The translations under genes and the position numbers were made by a program. From Pseudomonas sp. Teo4 (lineage in GTDB: Bacteria; Pseudomonadota; Gammaproteobacteria; Pseudomonadales; Pseudomonadaceae), in contig NZ_JAXCIL010000001.1 of assembly GCF_034387475.1 (NCBI RefSeq), positions 3,534,001 to 3,598,000 on the forward strand: a stretch of DNA of 64,000 nucleotides, written 5' to 3'. This document shows, one piece after another, positions 25,332 through 36,531 of this stretch. The stretch's first letter is position 1, and the number at the start of each line of letters is the position of its first letter. The notes beneath the pieces were generated by a model. It ran no database searches. It was given only the letters and a program-made list of their open reading frames with translations, and was not told where the DNA came from.

Positions 25332-26147
25332 TTAGAGCTTCTGCAGGTCACGCTGAGCCAGTTGCGCGGCGGACGTGCCAGGGTACTGGGTGATGACTTG
25401 CTGCAGGATGCCCTTGACCTTGTCGGTGTGGCCCATGCGGCGCTCGACGTCAGCCAGTTTGTACAGCGAATCCGGCACCTTGCTGTGCTTGGGGTACTTC
25501 TGACCCACCTGGGCGAAGGCCTGGCTGGCACCTTGCAGGTCGCCCTTGGCCAGGTTGACCTCACCAAGCCAATACTGGGCATTGCCGGCGTACTGGCTGT
25601 TGGGGTACTTGCGCAGGAAGGCACCGAAGGCTTGTGCGGCCTTGTCGAAGTCCTTCTGCTTGATCAGGTCGAAAGCAGCATCGTAGTAGAGCTTCTCTTT
25701 CGCCGGATCGCCCGGCTCGCTGCTGGCGGCCGGTTGTTGTGCAGCAACGCCAGCGGCGCCAGCTGCAGCATCGACGGCAGCACCAGGTGCACCGCCGGTA
25801 GAAGAATTGTCAGGGGTCGCGGCAGGCGCGGCACCACTGTTGATGCGACGGTCCAGATCCTGGTAACGCTCCAGGTTTTCCTGCTTCATGCGGGCTACAT
25901 CGTTCTGCAACTCTTCGATGATGCCCTGCTGGCGGGAGAGCTGGTCCTGCATCTGTTGCAGCTGCATGAACAGCTGGCCCTGTGCAGAGGCAGGGGTTGA
26001 AGCCCCTGCCCCGGCATAGGCGCCGCTCGTGCCATAACCCGAAGGTGGGTAAGCACCTGCGTTGTCATCTACCACAGGAACCTCAGCCCAGGCCGCGAGC
26101 GGCAGGCTGAGTGCGAGGACGGTTACTACACGGCGGCACATACGCAT
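25332..26147 (-). CDS. cpoB: Cell division coordinator CpoB (YbgF)
   Basis: 271 aa. A signal peptide (about 1-21) is followed by a coiled coil (LQQMQDQLSRQQGIIEELQN), an Ala/Pro linker and three C-terminal TPR repeats (from about 150). CpoB binds TolA and PBP1B-type synthases in the periplasm and ties peptidoglycan synthesis to outer-membrane constriction. It starts 6 bp after pal. An ATG two codons later could also serve. The mobile element is inserted just past its terminator. Confidence 0.94.
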   Translation of the reverse strand: MRMCRRVVTVLALSLPLAAWAEVPVVDDNAGAYPPSGYGTSGAYAGAGASTPASAQGQLFMQLQQMQDQLSRQQGIIEELQNDVARMKQENLERYQDLDRRINSGAAPAATPDNSSTGGAPGAAVDAAAGAAGVAAQQPAASSEPGDPAKEKLYYDAAFDLIKQKDFDKAAQAFGAFLRKYPNSQYAGNAQYWLGEVNLAKGDLQGASQAFAQVGQKYPKHSKVPDSLYKLADVERRMGHTDKVKGILQQVITQYPGTSAAQLAQRDLQKL

Positions 26148-26153
26148 AAGAAC

Positions 26154-26651
26154 TTACTTACGCAGTTCTACGCGACGGTTCTGAGCCCAGGACTGCTCGT
26201 CGTTGCCGGTGGCAACTGGACGCTCTTCGCCGTAGGAAACCAGTTCCAGCTGAGCAGGGGAAACACCCTGCAGAACCAGGTAGCGCTGAACGGCCTTGGC
26301 ACGACGCTCACCCAGAGCCATGTTGTACTCGCGGGTGCCGCGCTCGTCGGTGTTGCCTTCCAGAACAACGCGGTTGCCGTTGGCTTTCAGGTCCTTGGCG
26401 TGAACGTCCAGGGCGCGCATGGCTTCTGGCTTCAGATCCGAGCTGTCGTATTCGAAGTAGAAGGTGGTGATTGCGCGCAGGGCAGCTTCTTCGCTCAGGG
26501 AGCCGTCGACAGCGCCAGTGTTGGCACCGTAGCCAGCGTTCGGGTCAACAGCGCCTTCACCAGCGTTGTCACCGCCCTTCGAGGAGCAACCTACAGCTAC
26601 GGCCATGGCCAGAGCCAGCGCAGCAAATTTACCAAACTTCAGCATTTCCAT
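26154..26651 (-). CDS. pal: Peptidoglycan-associated lipoprotein Pal (OprL)
   Basis: 165 aa. A lipobox (AVAVGC) gives a lipid-anchored outer-membrane protein, and the C-terminal OmpA-like domain holds the peptidoglycan-binding segment [11 protein letters not shown] and the NRRVELRK end. It is the OprL antigen of Pseudomonas. It lies between tolB and cpoB, and its partners are TolB and the murein. Confidence 0.97.
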   Translation of the reverse strand: MEMLKFGKFAALALAMAVAVGCSSKGGDNAGEGAVDPNAGYGANTGAVDGSLSEEAALRAITTFYFEYDSSDLKPEAMRALDVHAKDLKANGNRVVLEGNTDERGTREYNMALGERRAKAVQRYLVLQGVSPAQLELVSYGEERPVATGNDEQSWAQNRRVELRK

Positions 26652-26704
26652 CGTGAAACTCCTAATGAAACCCCAGTGTGTTAAGCAAAAGTATTACGCC
26701 GCAA

Positions 26705-28006
26705 TCAGTTCAGGTAAGGGGACCAGGACGGTTCTCTGACTTCGCCTTGAGCGGTAGGAAGTGGGAGCCTCACGCGGCCATTAAGCGACACGAGCATCAA
26801 GACTCCCCGGCCCTGCTGGCGGGTGGCGTAGATTAGCATGGTGCCGTTTGGCGCAACAGTGGGAGACTCATCAAGACTTGTTTCCGAGAGAATCTTTACA
26901 CTTCCACGTTGCAGGTCTTGTGCAGCCACTTTGAAGTTGGTGAAGCCCTGCTGACGATGAATCATGACCAGGGTCTTTTCATCCGCCGAAAGTTTCGGGT
27001 TGGCGTTGTAGTTACCCACGAAAGTTACGCGCTCAGCACCACCACCACCGACCGACTGCTTGTAGATCTGCGGTTTGCCGCCACGGTCGGAGGTGAAGTA
27101 CAGGGTGTTGCCGTCTTTACCCCAGAACGGTTCGGTATTGATGCCTGGGCCGGCAGTGACGCGGCTGATCTGGCGCGAGGCGACGTTCATCACGTAGATG
27201 TCCGGGTTGCCATCCTTCGACAGAACGAACGCCAGGCGGGAGCCATCCGGCGACCAGGCCGGCGCACCGTTCAGGCCTTCGAAGTTGGTCACCTGCTCGC
27301 GGCGGCCGGTATCGATGTTCTGCACGAAGATGCGCGGGCGCTTCTGCTCGAACGAAACATAGGCGATACGCTTGCCATCCGGCGCGAAGCGCGGCGACAG
27401 GATCGGCTCACGCGACTGCAGCAGGGTCACTGCACGGGCACCGTCGTAGTCCGAACGCTGCAGCGTGTAGCGAGTGTTGTTGGCCGAGAAACGCTCAGCG
27501 GTCACGTACAGCATGCGGGTAGAGAACGCACCCTTGATGCCGGTAAGTTTCTCGAACGACTGGTCGGCAATGTAGTGCGCCATGTCGCGCAGCTGGTCAG
27601 TGCTGCCTGCCACGCTGCCGGTCAGCACTTGCTGTTCGGTGGCGACGTTGAACAGTGCGTACTGCACCTGCAGGCGACCGCCCGACGGCACGATGCTACC
27701 GACCATCACGTACTGGGCACCCAGCGCTTTCCAGTCACGGAAGATGACTTCGCTGCCCTGGGTAGGCTGGCTGATCATGTTCTGACGCGGAATCGGCGAG
27801 TAGTAGCCCGAGTTGCGCAGGTCGTTACCGATGATATCGGCCATGTCTTCTGGCAGCACACTGCCACCCTGCAGACCGAACGGCACTACCGCGATGGGCG
27901 TGGCCCGATCGCTGCCGCTGGTGACCAGGATGTTCTTTTCCTCTGCCATGGCCATACCAGCCACGCAGCAGAGCATGACCAGCATTCCTCGAAGGAGTTT
28001 AATCAC
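26705..28006 (-). CDS. tolB: Tol-Pal periplasmic protein TolB
   Basis: 433 aa. A signal peptide (to about residue 21) precedes the N-terminal domain and a six-bladed beta-propeller with recurrent motifs such as [12 protein letters not shown] and [13 protein letters not shown]. TolB shuttles between Pal and TolA. Its start overlaps the tolA stop by 4 bp, so translation is coupled. Confidence 0.97.
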   Translation of the reverse strand: MIKLLRGMLVMLCCVAGMAMAEEKNILVTSGSDRATPIAVVPFGLQGGSVLPEDMADIIGNDLRNSGYYSPIPRQNMISQPTQGSEVIFRDWKALGAQYVMVGSIVPSGGRLQVQYALFNVATEQQVLTGSVAGSTDQLRDMAHYIADQSFEKLTGIKGAFSTRMLYVTAERFSANNTRYTLQRSDYDGARAVTLLQSREPILSPRFAPDGKRIAYVSFEQKRPRIFVQNIDTGRREQVTNFEGLNGAPAWSPDGSRLAFVLSKDGNPDIYVMNVASRQISRVTAGPGINTEPFWGKDGNTLYFTSDRGGKPQIYKQSVGGGGAERVTFVGNYNANPKLSADEKTLVMIHRQQGFTNFKVAAQDLQRGSVKILSETSLDESPTVAPNGTMLIYATRQQGRGVLMLVSLNGRVRLPLPTAQGEVREPSWSPYLN

Positions 28007-29079
28007 AACGCTAGATCCTCAGGTGTAAATGTCATCTTGAACGAACGATAACGGTTGAAATCGCTCGGCTTCATACCCTGCATCTCGGTCAAACGACCAA
28101 TGTTCTTCACTGCTGCCACCGCCGAACTGTCGAACGGACCGTCGCCACTGGACTTGATCACGTTGACACCGGTGATGGTGCCGTCCGGCAACATGTTGAC
28201 CTGCAGGGTCACCGTCATGCCCTTTCGCGCGGAAGGCGGACGAGCCCAACCCTCGGCCGCGCGCAGACGGATCAGGTCGTCGAAGTCGCCGGCCACCTGG
28301 TCACCCTGCTCGTCGGCCAGGGCCTGCTGCCGCTCGGTGGTGTCGGACAACAGCTCGGCCAGTGCCTGAGCTTTCTTGTCTTCCGCTGCCTTGCGAGCCG
28401 CTTCCTGTGCCTTCTTCTTCTGGGCATCTGCCGCGGCCTTTTTCTTGGCCTCTTCAGCTGCCTTCTTCTTCGCTTCCTCGGCCACCGCTTTCTTCTTGGC
28501 GTCCTCGGCTGCTTTCTTCTTCGCCTCTTCGGCCGCCTTTTTCTTGGCGTCCTCGGCGGCTTGTTTCTTGGCTTCTTCCTCGGCCTGTTTCTTGGCCTCT
28601 TCCTCAGCCTTCTTCTTGGCGATGTCAGCCTGCTGCTTCTCAGCGGCCTTCTTCGCTTCCTCAGCCTTCTTCGACTCGGCGGCTTTCTTGGCCTCAGCGG
28701 CTTTGGCCGCTTCCTCGGCCTTCTTCGCTTCGGCGGCTTCGCGGGCCTCCTCGGCCTTTTGAGCGGCGTCGGCTTTCTTTTGTTCCGCAGCCTTCACGGC
28801 TTCCTGTTCAACCTTCTTCTGTTCCAGCTGCTCGACTTCGGTCTGGCGCGACGCGGTCTTCTTGGCTTCCCCGGCAATCTTCTGATTGGTCTGGGTGGTC
28901 GCCTGGCTCTTGGACTTGAGCTGATACAGCGTCGCCTGGACGATCGGCTTGGAAGGCGGCAGCTCAGGCGTCATCGCAAAACTGACGAACAGCATGGCAA
29001 ACACCAGCACATGCAGGCCGATGGCCCAGACACTGGGCCAGAAGTAGCTTTCCGAGGCGGATGGCTCTCGCTGCTGCAT
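28003..29079 (-). CDS. tolA: Inner-membrane spanning protein TolA
   Basis: 358 aa. One N-terminal membrane helix (about 15-35) is followed by a long Ala/Lys/Glu-rich helix (about 75-235, repeats of EAKKKAAE type) and the C-terminal domain III that contacts TolB, Pal and phage or colicin proteins. It carries force from TolQR to the outer membrane. Overlaps tolR by 1 bp and tolB by 4 bp. Confidence 0.96.
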   Translation of the reverse strand: MQQREPSASESYFWPSVWAIGLHVLVFAMLFVSFAMTPELPPSKPIVQATLYQLKSKSQATTQTNQKIAGEAKKTASRQTEVEQLEQKKVEQEAVKAAEQKKADAAQKAEEAREAAEAKKAEEAAKAAEAKKAAESKKAEEAKKAAEKQQADIAKKKAEEEAKKQAEEEAKKQAAEDAKKKAAEEAKKKAAEDAKKKAVAEEAKKKAAEEAKKKAAADAQKKKAQEAARKAAEDKKAQALAELLSDTTERQQALADEQGDQVAGDFDDLIRLRAAEGWARPPSARKGMTVTLQVNMLPDGTITGVNVIKSSGDGPFDSSAVAAVKNIGRLTEMQGMKPSDFNRYRSFKMTFTPEDLAL

Positions 29080-29531
29080 CAGGGCGCCTCGGTAATCAGG
29101 CCAACGTTACCGACACCGGCCTTCTGCAACCCGCCCATGGCGCCCATGACGGCGCCGTAGTCGACAGCCTTGTCGCCACGAATGAAGACCTGGGTCTGTT
29201 TGCCCTGGTCGCGACCGGCGGCGATGATCTTAGTCACCGCGCTGGTCATTTCCGGCAAGGTCATGGCCTTGTCCATCTGCTTGTCGGTATCGACTTCACT
29301 GCCGAGGTTCCAGTAATAGGTTTTGTCGGCCTTGATGGAGATGGTCAGGACCTGGACGTTGTTGTCCTGCGGCAAGGCTTCACTGGAAACCTTGGGCAGA
29401 TCGACCTTCACGCCCTGGTTGAGCATGGGGGCCGTCACCATGAAGATGACCAGCAGCACCAGCATCACGTCGATGTAGGGCACCACGTTCATCTCGGCGA
29501 CCGGCTTGCGTTTGTGGCGAACTCGGGCCAT
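29079..29531 (-). CDS. tolR: Tol-Pal energising protein TolR
   Basis: 150 aa. A single membrane helix near the N-terminus (VVPYIDVMLVLLVIFMV) includes the Asp needed for proton use, and a periplasmic dimer domain follows. ExbD/TolR family. It lies between tolQ (14 bp) and tolA (overlapping). Confidence 0.97.
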   Translation of the reverse strand: MARVRHKRKPVAEMNVVPYIDVMLVLLVIFMVTAPMLNQGVKVDLPKVSSEALPQDNNVQVLTISIKADKTYYWNLGSEVDTDKQMDKAMTLPEMTSAVTKIIAAGRDQGKQTQVFIRGDKAVDYGAVMGAMGGLQKAGVGNVGLITEAP

Positions 29532-29545
29532 GGGCTTCTACCTGA

Positions 29546-30241
29546 TTACTCTTCGCTGGTGTGCACTTTGCGGTGCAGGATCGCCTGGAACTCGTCGGCG
29601 AAGGTGTAGTAACGGCCGATCAGCACTTCGCTGCGGGCAGCGAATCGGTTGTAGGCGATAACCGCTGGAATCGCTGCGAACAGGCCGATCGCGGTGGCGA
29701 TCAGGGCCTCGGCGATACCCGGGGCAACGGTGGCCAGGGTCGCTTGCTGGGCACTGGCCAGGCCGCGGAAGGAGTTCATGATGCCCCATACGGTACCGAA
29801 CAGGCCGATGTACGGGCTGGTGGAACCGACGGTGGCCAGGAACGGCAGGCTCTGCTCGAGTTTTTCTTCCTCACGGGAGATGGCGACGCGCATGGCACGA
29901 CCGACACCTTCCATGACCGCGTCCGGGTCGACACCCGGCTGCTGGCGCAGACGCGAGAACTCTTTGAAGCCGGCACGGAAGACCTGCTCGACACCCGAGT
30001 CCGGGTCAGGGTTGCTGCCAGCCTGACGGTACAGCTTGGACAGGTCGATACCCGACCAGAAACGCTCCTCGAAGGCGTCCAGCGCACGACGACCGGCACG
30101 CAGCATGGTGCTGCGCTGGAAGATCATGATCCATGAAGTGACCGAGGCAGCCACCAGGGCCAGCATGACCAGCTGCACCACGATACTGGCATTGCTGACC
30201 AGACTCCACATGGAGGTATGGTCGACGACGTTAGCTTCCAC
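29546..30241 (-). CDS. tolQ: Tol-Pal proton channel protein TolQ
   Basis: 231 aa. Three membrane segments are evident (about 15-38, 140-160, 170-195), with the ExbB/TolQ motif SPYIGLFGTVWGIM and ATAIGLFAAIPAVI. It forms the stator with TolR. It begins 2 bp after ybgC ends. Confidence 0.97.
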   Translation of the reverse strand: MEANVVDHTSMWSLVSNASIVVQLVMLALVAASVTSWIMIFQRSTMLRAGRRALDAFEERFWSGIDLSKLYRQAGSNPDPDSGVEQVFRAGFKEFSRLRQQPGVDPDAVMEGVGRAMRVAISREEEKLEQSLPFLATVGSTSPYIGLFGTVWGIMNSFRGLASAQQATLATVAPGIAEALIATAIGLFAAIPAVIAYNRFAARSEVLIGRYYTFADEFQAILHRKVHTSEE

Positions 30242-30243
30242 GC

Positions 30244-30696
30244 TTATTCTCCTGCATTCGATTGAGTACCCGTGCCGTCCGCCAGGAAGGCGTCACGCAG
30301 CTCTGGGGGTATGGCCCGGGGTTTGAAAGTGTCGGCGCGCACGGCGGCCACCAGAAACTGCCCTTCGCAGAGCAGCGTTTCATCCTTTTCCCGCCAGACC
30401 TGCTGCACGAAACGCAGGCTGGCGCGATTGAGTTCAAGTACTTGCGCGGTGACCCGGAGTTCGTCATCCAAGCGCGCCGGCGCGTGATAGCGCGCTTCGC
30501 TGGAGTGGACCACGAACAGGAGGTTTTCCCCGGCCAGCTGCGCCTGAGAAAAGCCCAGGTGGCGCAACCGTTCAGTGCGCGCACGCTCCATGAATTTCAG
30601 GTAATTGACGTAATACACCACGCCACCGGCATCGGTATCCTCGTAATAGACGCGACAACGGTGTGCGAACGGTTCCAGGCCATTTTGCGCGCGCAT
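30244..30696 (-). CDS. ybgC: Acyl-CoA thioesterase YbgC
   Basis: 150 aa hotdog-fold thioesterase. The catalytic motif [15 protein letters not shown] holds the active-site Asp. The family acts on acyl-CoA or acyl-ACP, perhaps in phospholipid turnover, and is the standard first gene of the tol cluster. The ruvB stop is 125 bp upstream. Confidence 0.95.
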   Translation of the reverse strand: MRAQNGLEPFAHRCRVYYEDTDAGGVVYYVNYLKFMERARTERLRHLGFSQAQLAGENLLFVVHSSEARYHAPARLDDELRVTAQVLELNRASLRFVQQVWREKDETLLCEGQFLVAAVRADTFKPRAIPPELRDAFLADGTGTQSNAGE

Positions 30697-30821
30697 ACTC
30701 TAGTGCTTACTCCTCAGCTTGCCAATCCGCTGTGGCAACTGTTTTTTCTTCATTAATGTCTTATTGCCAGCAAGCCTGCGGCATGCCAGCGGTAGGACCA
30801 CGAAAAGCCGGTTTTGATCTG

Positions 30822-31868
30822 TCATTCATCGGCTGGTGCGGAAAAGTCCGCTCCCTCCCCCAGCCTTCCGGGCACATTCAGGCCGAAATGCAGGTAGGCA
30901 TGTCGGGTGACCACACGCCCGCGAGGGGTGCGCATGATGTAGCCCTGTTGGATCAGGTAAGGCTCAAGCACGTCCTCGATGGTATGGCGCTCTTCGCTGA
31001 TGGCCGCCGCGAGGTTGTCCACGCCCACCGGGCCACCGTCGAACTTCTCGATCATGGTCAGCAGCAAACGACGGTCGGAATGGTCGAAACCACGCTCGTC
31101 GACATCCAGCAGGTTCAATGCCATGTCAGCCACGGCCTTGGTGATCTGCCCCTTGCCACGCACTTCGGCGTAGTCACGCACCCGGCGCAGCAGGCGGTTG
31201 GCGATTCGCGGGGTGCCGCGGGCGCGCCGGGCAATTTCGAAGGCGCCCTGGTCTTCTATCGAAAGGCCCAGGATATTGGCCGACCGGCTGACGATGGTTG
31301 CCAGGTCTTGGTTGTTGTAGAACTCCAGACGCTGGACGATACCGAAACGGTCACGCAACGGGTTGGTGAGCATCCCGGCGCGGGTGGTGGCGCCCACCAG
31401 GGTGAACGGCGGCAGATCGAGCTTGATCGAGCGGGCGGCGGGCCCCTCGCCGATCATGATGTCGAGCTGGAAGTCTTCCATGGCCGGGTACAACACTTCT
31501 TCGACTACCGGCGAAAGCCGGTGAATTTCGTCGATGAACAGCACGTCATGGGGCTCAAGGTTGGTCAGCATGGCCGCCAGGTCGCCTGGCCGCTCGAGAA
31601 TCGGGCCCGAGGTGCTCTTGACCGACACCCCCATCTCTTGGGCGATGATGTTGGCCAAAGTGGTCTTGCCCAGCCCGGGCGGGCCGAAGATCAGGGTATG
31701 GTCAAGCGACTCGTTGCGACCGCGCGCAGCCTGGATGAACAGGGCCATCTGCTCGCGCACGACGGGCTGGCCGATGTATTCGTCCAGGCGTAACGGTCGA
31801 ATCGCACGGTCCTGGACTTCTTCACGGTCGCGGCCACTGGCGGCGATCAAGCGGTCGGCTTCGATCAC
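30822..31868 (-). CDS. ruvB: Holliday junction ATPase RuvB
   Basis: 348 aa AAA+ motor. Walker [11 protein letters not shown] and Walker [10 protein letters not shown] are present, with the C-terminal winged-helix domain ([12 protein letters not shown]). It drives branch migration with RuvA. Its start overlaps the ruvA stop by 4 bp. Confidence 0.98.
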   Translation of the reverse strand: MIEADRLIAASGRDREEVQDRAIRPLRLDEYIGQPVVREQMALFIQAARGRNESLDHTLIFGPPGLGKTTLANIIAQEMGVSVKSTSGPILERPGDLAAMLTNLEPHDVLFIDEIHRLSPVVEEVLYPAMEDFQLDIMIGEGPAARSIKLDLPPFTLVGATTRAGMLTNPLRDRFGIVQRLEFYNNQDLATIVSRSANILGLSIEDQGAFEIARRARGTPRIANRLLRRVRDYAEVRGKGQITKAVADMALNLLDVDERGFDHSDRRLLLTMIEKFDGGPVGVDNLAAAISEERHTIEDVLEPYLIQQGYIMRTPRGRVVTRHAYLHFGLNVPGRLGEGADFSAPADE

Positions 31869-32482
31869 TTGGTAATCATCCCTTTAAGACTGCGGCGGAT
31901 CAGTTCTTCGCTGCTCAGGCCAGCCTTGTCCTTGATGGCGGATACGGCCTTGCTCGCCTCCTGAGGCTTGTAGCCCAGGGAAACCAGCGCGCTGACCGCA
32001 TCGGCCTCGGCACTGGATGCACCGCTGACCGGCACCGGGCCATCGGACACCAAGGTGAACATGGCCGGCGAGGTTTCCCAGGCCTTGAAGCGGTCCTTGA
32101 GCTCGACCAGCAAACGCTCGGCGGTTTTCTTGCCGACGCCGGGCACGCGCACCAGAGCGGAAGCGTCCTGAGCCTGGACACAACGCACCAGCTCATCGAC
32201 CTCAAGGCCGGACATCAAGGCCAACGCCAGCTTCGGCCCTACGCCATTGAGGCGGATAAGTTCGCGAAACAGCTCGCGCTCGCGCTTTTCATGAAACCCG
32301 TACAGCAGATGCGCATCTTCGCGCACCACCAGATGGGTGTGCACGGTCACCGGCTCGCCCACCTTGGGCAGACGGTACAGCGTGGTCATTGGCACTTCCA
32401 GCTCATAGCCCACGCCATTGACGTCGATAATCAGGTGCGGCGGCTGTTTTTCCGCCAGGGTGCCACGCAAACGTCCAATCAC
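31865..32482 (-). CDS. ruvA: Holliday junction DNA helicase RuvA
   Basis: 205 aa. An N-terminal OB fold ([15 protein letters not shown]), paired helix-hairpin-helix motifs ([16 protein letters not shown] and [17 protein letters not shown]) and a C-terminal RuvB-binding domain. It forms tetramers on four-way junctions. First of ruvAB; ruvC lies 109 bp upstream. Confidence 0.98.
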   Translation of the reverse strand: MIGRLRGTLAEKQPPHLIIDVNGVGYELEVPMTTLYRLPKVGEPVTVHTHLVVREDAHLLYGFHEKRERELFRELIRLNGVGPKLALALMSGLEVDELVRCVQAQDASALVRVPGVGKKTAERLLVELKDRFKAWETSPAMFTLVSDGPVPVSGASSAEADAVSALVSLGYKPQEASKAVSAIKDKAGLSSEELIRRSLKGMITK

Positions 32483-32591
32483 GTTCCGATCCTTCCTCTC
32501 GGGGAGCCGATCAAAGACCGCTCAACCCTATCAGCAAAAGCAGCGGGTGAACGTTTCACCCGAGCAAAATGTGTATCAGCGCATGAAGCGC

Positions 32592-33116
32592 TTACAGACG
32601 CAAGCGTCCACCACGCCGCCGAGCCGTAGCCAGACCGTGGGGCACCAGGCTGGAGCGGGTATGGGCATGGCATAAGGCAATGGCCAGGGCGTCGGAAGCA
32701 TCGATCTGCGGTTTTTGAGTCAGCTTGAGCAGGTGCATGACCATCATCCTCACCTGCTCCTTGTTGGCACCACCGGTACCGGCCACGGCCTGCTTGACCT
32801 GGGTGGCGCTGTACTCGGCGATTTCCAGGCCTGCCTCGGCGGCAGCGACGATCGCCGCGCCACGGGCCTGGCCGAGCTTAAGCGCAGAGTCGGCATTACG
32901 CGCCATGAACACCCGCTCGATGCCCATGGTCACCGGGCCATGCTGGCTGATGATTTCGCTTACGCCACGAAAGACGATCTGCAAACGCTCATGCAGCTCG
33001 CCACTGCCTGTGCGGATGCAGCCCGACGCCACGTACTCGCAACCACGCGCGGTTTGGCGTACCACGCCATAACCGGTGATGCGCGAGCCTGGGTCGATAC
33101 CAAGAATCAGAGTCAT
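32592..33116 (-). CDS. ruvC: Crossover junction endonuclease RuvC
   Basis: 174 aa. The RNase H-like fold begins [15 protein letters not shown] with catalytic Asp8; further acidic residues occur in [11 protein letters not shown] and in [14 protein letters not shown]. It resolves Holliday junctions placed by RuvAB. It starts after a REP pair and is probably transcribed from its own promoter. Confidence 0.97.
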   Translation of the reverse strand: MTLILGIDPGSRITGYGVVRQTARGCEYVASGCIRTGSGELHERLQIVFRGVSEIISQHGPVTMGIERVFMARNADSALKLGQARGAAIVAAAEAGLEIAEYSATQVKQAVAGTGGANKEQVRMMVMHLLKLTQKPQIDASDALAIALCHAHTRSSLVPHGLATARRRGGRLRL

Positions 33117-33147
33117 AACACCTGCAGAGCTTTACAATTTTCACCGA

Positions 33148-33219
33148 CCTATTCGCGGGCAAGCCCGCTCCCACATGGGTCGCACGGACACTGTGGGAGC
33201 GGGCTTGCCCGCGAATAGG
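33148..33219. repeat. Perfect REP palindrome
   Basis: 28-base arms (33148-33175, 33192-33219) contain ATTCGCGGGCAAGCCCGC, the second REP sequence class of the window (GCGGG rather than GCCGG core). Located between ruvC and yebC. Confidence 0.9.
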
Positions 33220-33242
33220 CCCTCAAGGCCAAAGCAGGAACC

Positions 33243-33989
33243 TTAGCCAAGTTTCTCCATGATCTCGTCAGAAATCTCGGCGTTGGAATAGACGTTCTGC
33301 ACGTCATCCAGGTCCTCGAGCATGTCGATCAGCTTCAGCACCTTCTCAGCGCCATCCTGGTCCAGTTCGGCACTGGTGGTCGGCTGCATGACGATTTCAG
33401 CGTCCGCGGCCTTGAAGCCAGCTTCTTCCAGGGCATTACGCACGGCATAGAAGCTGTTGAACGAGGTAAACACATCGAACGAACCATCTTCGTTGGCCAC
33501 GACGTCATCGGCATCGGCCTCCATGGCCGCTTCCATGAGCGAATCTTCGTCAATACCCGGAGCAAAGCTGATTTGCCCCTTGCGCTCGAACAGGTAGGCC
33601 ACCGAACCGTCGGTACCCAGGTTACCGCCACATTTGGTGAAGGCATGGCGTACGGCCGCTGCGGTACGGTTGCGGTTGTCGGTCATGGCTTCGACCATGA
33701 TGGCCACACCGCCCGGGCCGTAACCTTCGTAGCTCAGCTCTTCGACGTTATCGTTTTCGTTGGTACCCGCACCGCGGGCAACCGCCCGATCGATGATGTC
33801 GCGGCTCATGTTGGCGCCCAACGCCTTGTCCAGCGCCAGACGCAGGCGTGGGTTGGAGGCCGGATCAGGCCCGCCTTGCTTGGCGGCGACCGTCAACTCG
33901 CGGATCCACTTGGTGAAGATCTTGCCTCTCTTGGCATCCTGGCGCTCTTTGCGGTGCTTGATGTTCGCCCACTTGGAATGACCAGCCAT
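33243..33989 (-). CDS. yebC: YebC/PmpR-family regulatory protein
   Basis: 248 aa. The start [20 protein letters not shown] is diagnostic of the YebC/TACO1 family. Members act as transcription regulators or ribosome-associated factors for polyproline stalls, and P. aeruginosa PmpR represses quinolone signalling; the role here is not fixed. The frame is open upstream, but this start is universal in the family. Neighbour order aspS-yebC-ruvC is the conserved gammaproteobacterial one. Confidence 0.95.
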   Translation of the reverse strand: MAGHSKWANIKHRKERQDAKRGKIFTKWIRELTVAAKQGGPDPASNPRLRLALDKALGANMSRDIIDRAVARGAGTNENDNVEELSYEGYGPGGVAIMVEAMTDNRNRTAAAVRHAFTKCGGNLGTDGSVAYLFERKGQISFAPGIDEDSLMEAAMEADADDVVANEDGSFDVFTSFNSFYAVRNALEEAGFKAADAEIVMQPTTSAELDQDGAEKVLKLIDMLEDLDDVQNVYSNAEISDEIMEKLG

Positions 33990-34020
33990 ATCGACTCCAA
34001 AATCCTTGAAACAGAAACAA

Positions 34021-34042
34021 GTTCCGCCCCGTAGGGCGGAAC
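34021..34042 (-). terminator. Terminator-like hairpin after aspS
   Basis: Stem GTTCCGCCC/GGGCGGAAC with a 4-base loop; T-rich sequence follows on the minus strand. Lies between aspS and yebC. Confidence 0.6.
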
Positions 34043-34101
34043 GCGTGAGATCTTGCGCCGAAGCGCATGGGCGCAACCTTGCGGGTGCGCCCGCGGCCCG
34101 C

Positions 34102-35877
34102 TTACTCGACCTTGGTCTGCTCGCGCAGACGAATGTGCAGCTCGCGCAGGGCCTTGGCGTCGACCATGCCAGGGGCCTGGGTCATGACGCACGCGGCGCT
34201 CTGGGTTTTCGGGAAGGCGATCACTTCACGGATCGACTGGGCGCCGGTCATCAGCATGACCAGACGATCCAGACCAAAGGCCAGGCCGCCGTGTGGCGGA
34301 GCACCGAACTTCAGGGCGTCGAGCAGGAAGCCGAACTTCTCTTCCTGTTCTGCAGCCTCGATGCCCAGCAGGCGGAACACCGCCTGTTGCATCTCTTTGC
34401 GGTGGATACGAATAGAACCGCCACCCAGTTCGGTACCGTTGAGGACCATGTCGTAGGCACGGGACAGGGCCGTGGCCGGGTTGGCCTCGAGCTCTTCCGG
34501 GGTGCACTTCGGCGCGGTGAACGGGTGGTGCAATGCGGTGAAGCTGCCGTCTTCGTTCTCTTCGAACATCGGGAAGTCGACCACCCACATCGGTGCCCAC
34601 TCACAGGTCAGCAGCTCGAAGTCGTGACCCAGGCGGATACGCAGCGCGCCCAGGGCTTCGCTGACGACCTTGAACTTGTCGGCACCGAAGAACACGATGT
34701 CGCCGTCAACCGCGCCAACGCGATCGAGGATGTTGTTCAGGTTGGCCTCAGGAATGTTCTTGACGATCGGCGACTGCAGACCTTCGACGCCCTTCGCACG
34801 CTCGTTGACCTTGATGTACGCCAGGCCCTTGGCACCGTAGATGCCAACGAACTTGGTGTACTCGTCGATCTTGCTGCGCGGCATGCTGGCACCGCCCGGC
34901 AGGCGCAGCGCGGTCACGCGGCACTTCGGATCGTTGGCCGGGCCGGCGAAGACCTTGAAGTCGACGTCTTTCAGCTGGTCGGCAACGTCAACCAGTTCCA
35001 GCGGAATACGCAGGTCCGGCTTGTCGGAACCGTAGCGACGCATGGCCTCTTCGAAGGTCATGTGCGGGAACTCGCCGAACTCCAGGTCCAGCACTTCCTT
35101 GAACAGCTTGCGGATCATGCTCTCGGTGAGGCCCATGATCTCGGCTTCGTTCAGGAAGCTGGTTTCGATGTCGATCTGGGTGAATTCCGGCTGACGGTCG
35201 GCACGCAGGTCCTCGTCACGGAAGCACTTGGCGATCTGGTAGTAGCGGTCGAAACCGGCCACCATCAGCAGCTGCTTGAACAGCTGCGGCGACTGCGGCA
35301 GGGCAAAGAAGCTGCCAGCGTGGGTACGGCTAGGTACCAGGTAGTCGCGCGCGCCTTCCGGAGTGGCACGGGTGAGGATCGGCGTCTCGACGTCGAGGAA
35401 GCCGTTCTCGTCGAGGAAGCGACGGATGCTGCTGGTGATGCGCGAACGCAGGCGCAGCTTGTCGGCCATTTCCGGACGACGCAGGTCGATGAAGCGGTAA
35501 CGCAGGCGGGTTTCTTCGCCCACGTCGGAGTATTCGTTCAACGGGAACGGCGGGGTTTCCGCTTCGTTAAGCACGTTGAGCTGGTAGCCGAGGATCTCGA
35601 TGGCGCCGGACGCCATGTTGGCGTTCACCGCACCTTCCGGACGCTTGCGCACCTTGCCGGTGATCTGCACGACGTACTCGCTGCGCACACGGTCGGCAGC
35701 GGCGAAGGTTTCGGCGCGATCCGGGTCGAACACGACCTGGGCCATGCCTTCGCGGTCACGGATATCGAGGAAGATCACCCCGCCGTGGTCGCGGCGACGA
35801 TGGACCCAGCCGCAAAGGGTGACTTCCTGGCCGTCCAGGCTCTCGTTCAGTTGGCCGCAATAATGGCTGCGCATCAT
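34102..35877 (-). CDS. aspS: Aspartyl-tRNA synthetase, probably non-discriminating
   Basis: 591 aa, class II bacterial-type enzyme: N-terminal OB anticodon domain, motif 2 [16 protein letters not shown], a GAD insertion domain and motif 3 [12 protein letters not shown]. His31 and Gly82 match the two positions I recall as making the P. aeruginosa enzyme accept tRNA-Asn as well as tRNA-Asp; if so, Asn-tRNA is then made by GatCAB amidation. First of the aspS-yebC pair. Confidence 0.97.
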   Translation of the reverse strand: MMRSHYCGQLNESLDGQEVTLCGWVHRRRDHGGVIFLDIRDREGMAQVVFDPDRAETFAAADRVRSEYVVQITGKVRKRPEGAVNANMASGAIEILGYQLNVLNEAETPPFPLNEYSDVGEETRLRYRFIDLRRPEMADKLRLRSRITSSIRRFLDENGFLDVETPILTRATPEGARDYLVPSRTHAGSFFALPQSPQLFKQLLMVAGFDRYYQIAKCFRDEDLRADRQPEFTQIDIETSFLNEAEIMGLTESMIRKLFKEVLDLEFGEFPHMTFEEAMRRYGSDKPDLRIPLELVDVADQLKDVDFKVFAGPANDPKCRVTALRLPGGASMPRSKIDEYTKFVGIYGAKGLAYIKVNERAKGVEGLQSPIVKNIPEANLNNILDRVGAVDGDIVFFGADKFKVVSEALGALRIRLGHDFELLTCEWAPMWVVDFPMFEENEDGSFTALHHPFTAPKCTPEELEANPATALSRAYDMVLNGTELGGGSIRIHRKEMQQAVFRLLGIEAAEQEEKFGFLLDALKFGAPPHGGLAFGLDRLVMLMTGAQSIREVIAFPKTQSAACVMTQAPGMVDAKALRELHIRLREQTKVE

Positions 35878-35971
35878 GATGGTGGTTTCGCTTCTCGTGA
35901 TTCGTGTATTCGGTGGAGGCCTTGGCCGCCCAGAGGGCTAATACTGCAAGACCCGACTACTGCAATTCAAC

Positions 35972-36193
35972 TCAGTCGGCCTTGTCGCCGCCTGCCAGAT
36001 TCTTTTTTGCCCCGGTCTTGAAGTCGGTTTCGTACCAACCGTTACCGCTCAGGCGAAAGCCGGGTACCGACAGCAGCTTCTTCAACGCTGGCGCCTGGCA
36101 CGCCGGGCAATCGGTCAGCGGCGCGGCGCTGATCTTCTGCAACACTTCCATCCGGTGATCGCAGGATGCACATTGATAGTCATACAGGGGCAT
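35972..36193 (-). CDS. FmdB-type zinc ribbon protein
   Basis: 73 aa. The N-terminal regulator-type ribbon MPLYDYQCASCDHRMEVLQK and the second pair CPACQAP give a four-cysteine zinc site. Small FmdB-like proteins are widespread and of unclear function. It precedes aspS by about 94 bp and may be cotranscribed. Confidence 0.9.
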   Translation of the reverse strand: MPLYDYQCASCDHRMEVLQKISAAPLTDCPACQAPALKKLLSVPGFRLSGNGWYETDFKTGAKKNLAGGDKAD

Positions 36194-36285
36194 GGGTGTC
36201 TCTCGTCAACCACAACGCAGGCTGCCGGGGCAGCAAAAAGCGGGATTATATATGGTTAACAGGCGCTGCGCAGCCCGCCCGGCGA

Positions 36286-36531
36286 TCAGCGTACGTTGGG
36301 CGGCTCAAGCAGCCAGGCGACACAGATCACCCGAATCAGGCCACTGAAGTTCCTGACACCGCCCTGACGCAGGTGCACTTCGCGGTCAACGTACGACAGC
36401 ACGGCACTCACCGAACAGCCATTGGCCTCGGCAATACGCTCAAGGATACGCCAGTAGACAGCCTCGAGGCGCAAGCAGGTGGAAAATCCGTTGAGCCGCA
36501 CCGAACGTGATACCGGCCTGACCTGCAACAT
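36286..36531 (-). CDS. Ribbon-helix-helix domain protein
   Basis: 81 aa. The pattern RSVRLNGFSTCLRLEAVYWR followed by ILERIAEANGCSVSAVLSYV fits a ribbon-helix-helix fold (a beta strand, two helices), so a small DNA-binding regulator is likely. The start at 36531 is preferred because the domain begins near it; an in-frame ATG 31 codons upstream (36624) is possible. It stands alone between the FmdB and Dps-like genes. Confidence 0.75.
   Translation of the reverse strand: MLQVRPVSRSVRLNGFSTCLRLEAVYWRILERIAEANGCSVSAVLSYVDREVHLRQGGVRNFSGLIRVICVAWLLEPPNVR

Noticed and set aside
28380..28860. Repeat-rich tract, considered as a satellite or CRISPR-like array
   Set aside because: It encodes the Ala/Lys helical repeats of TolA domain II and has no regular spacers.
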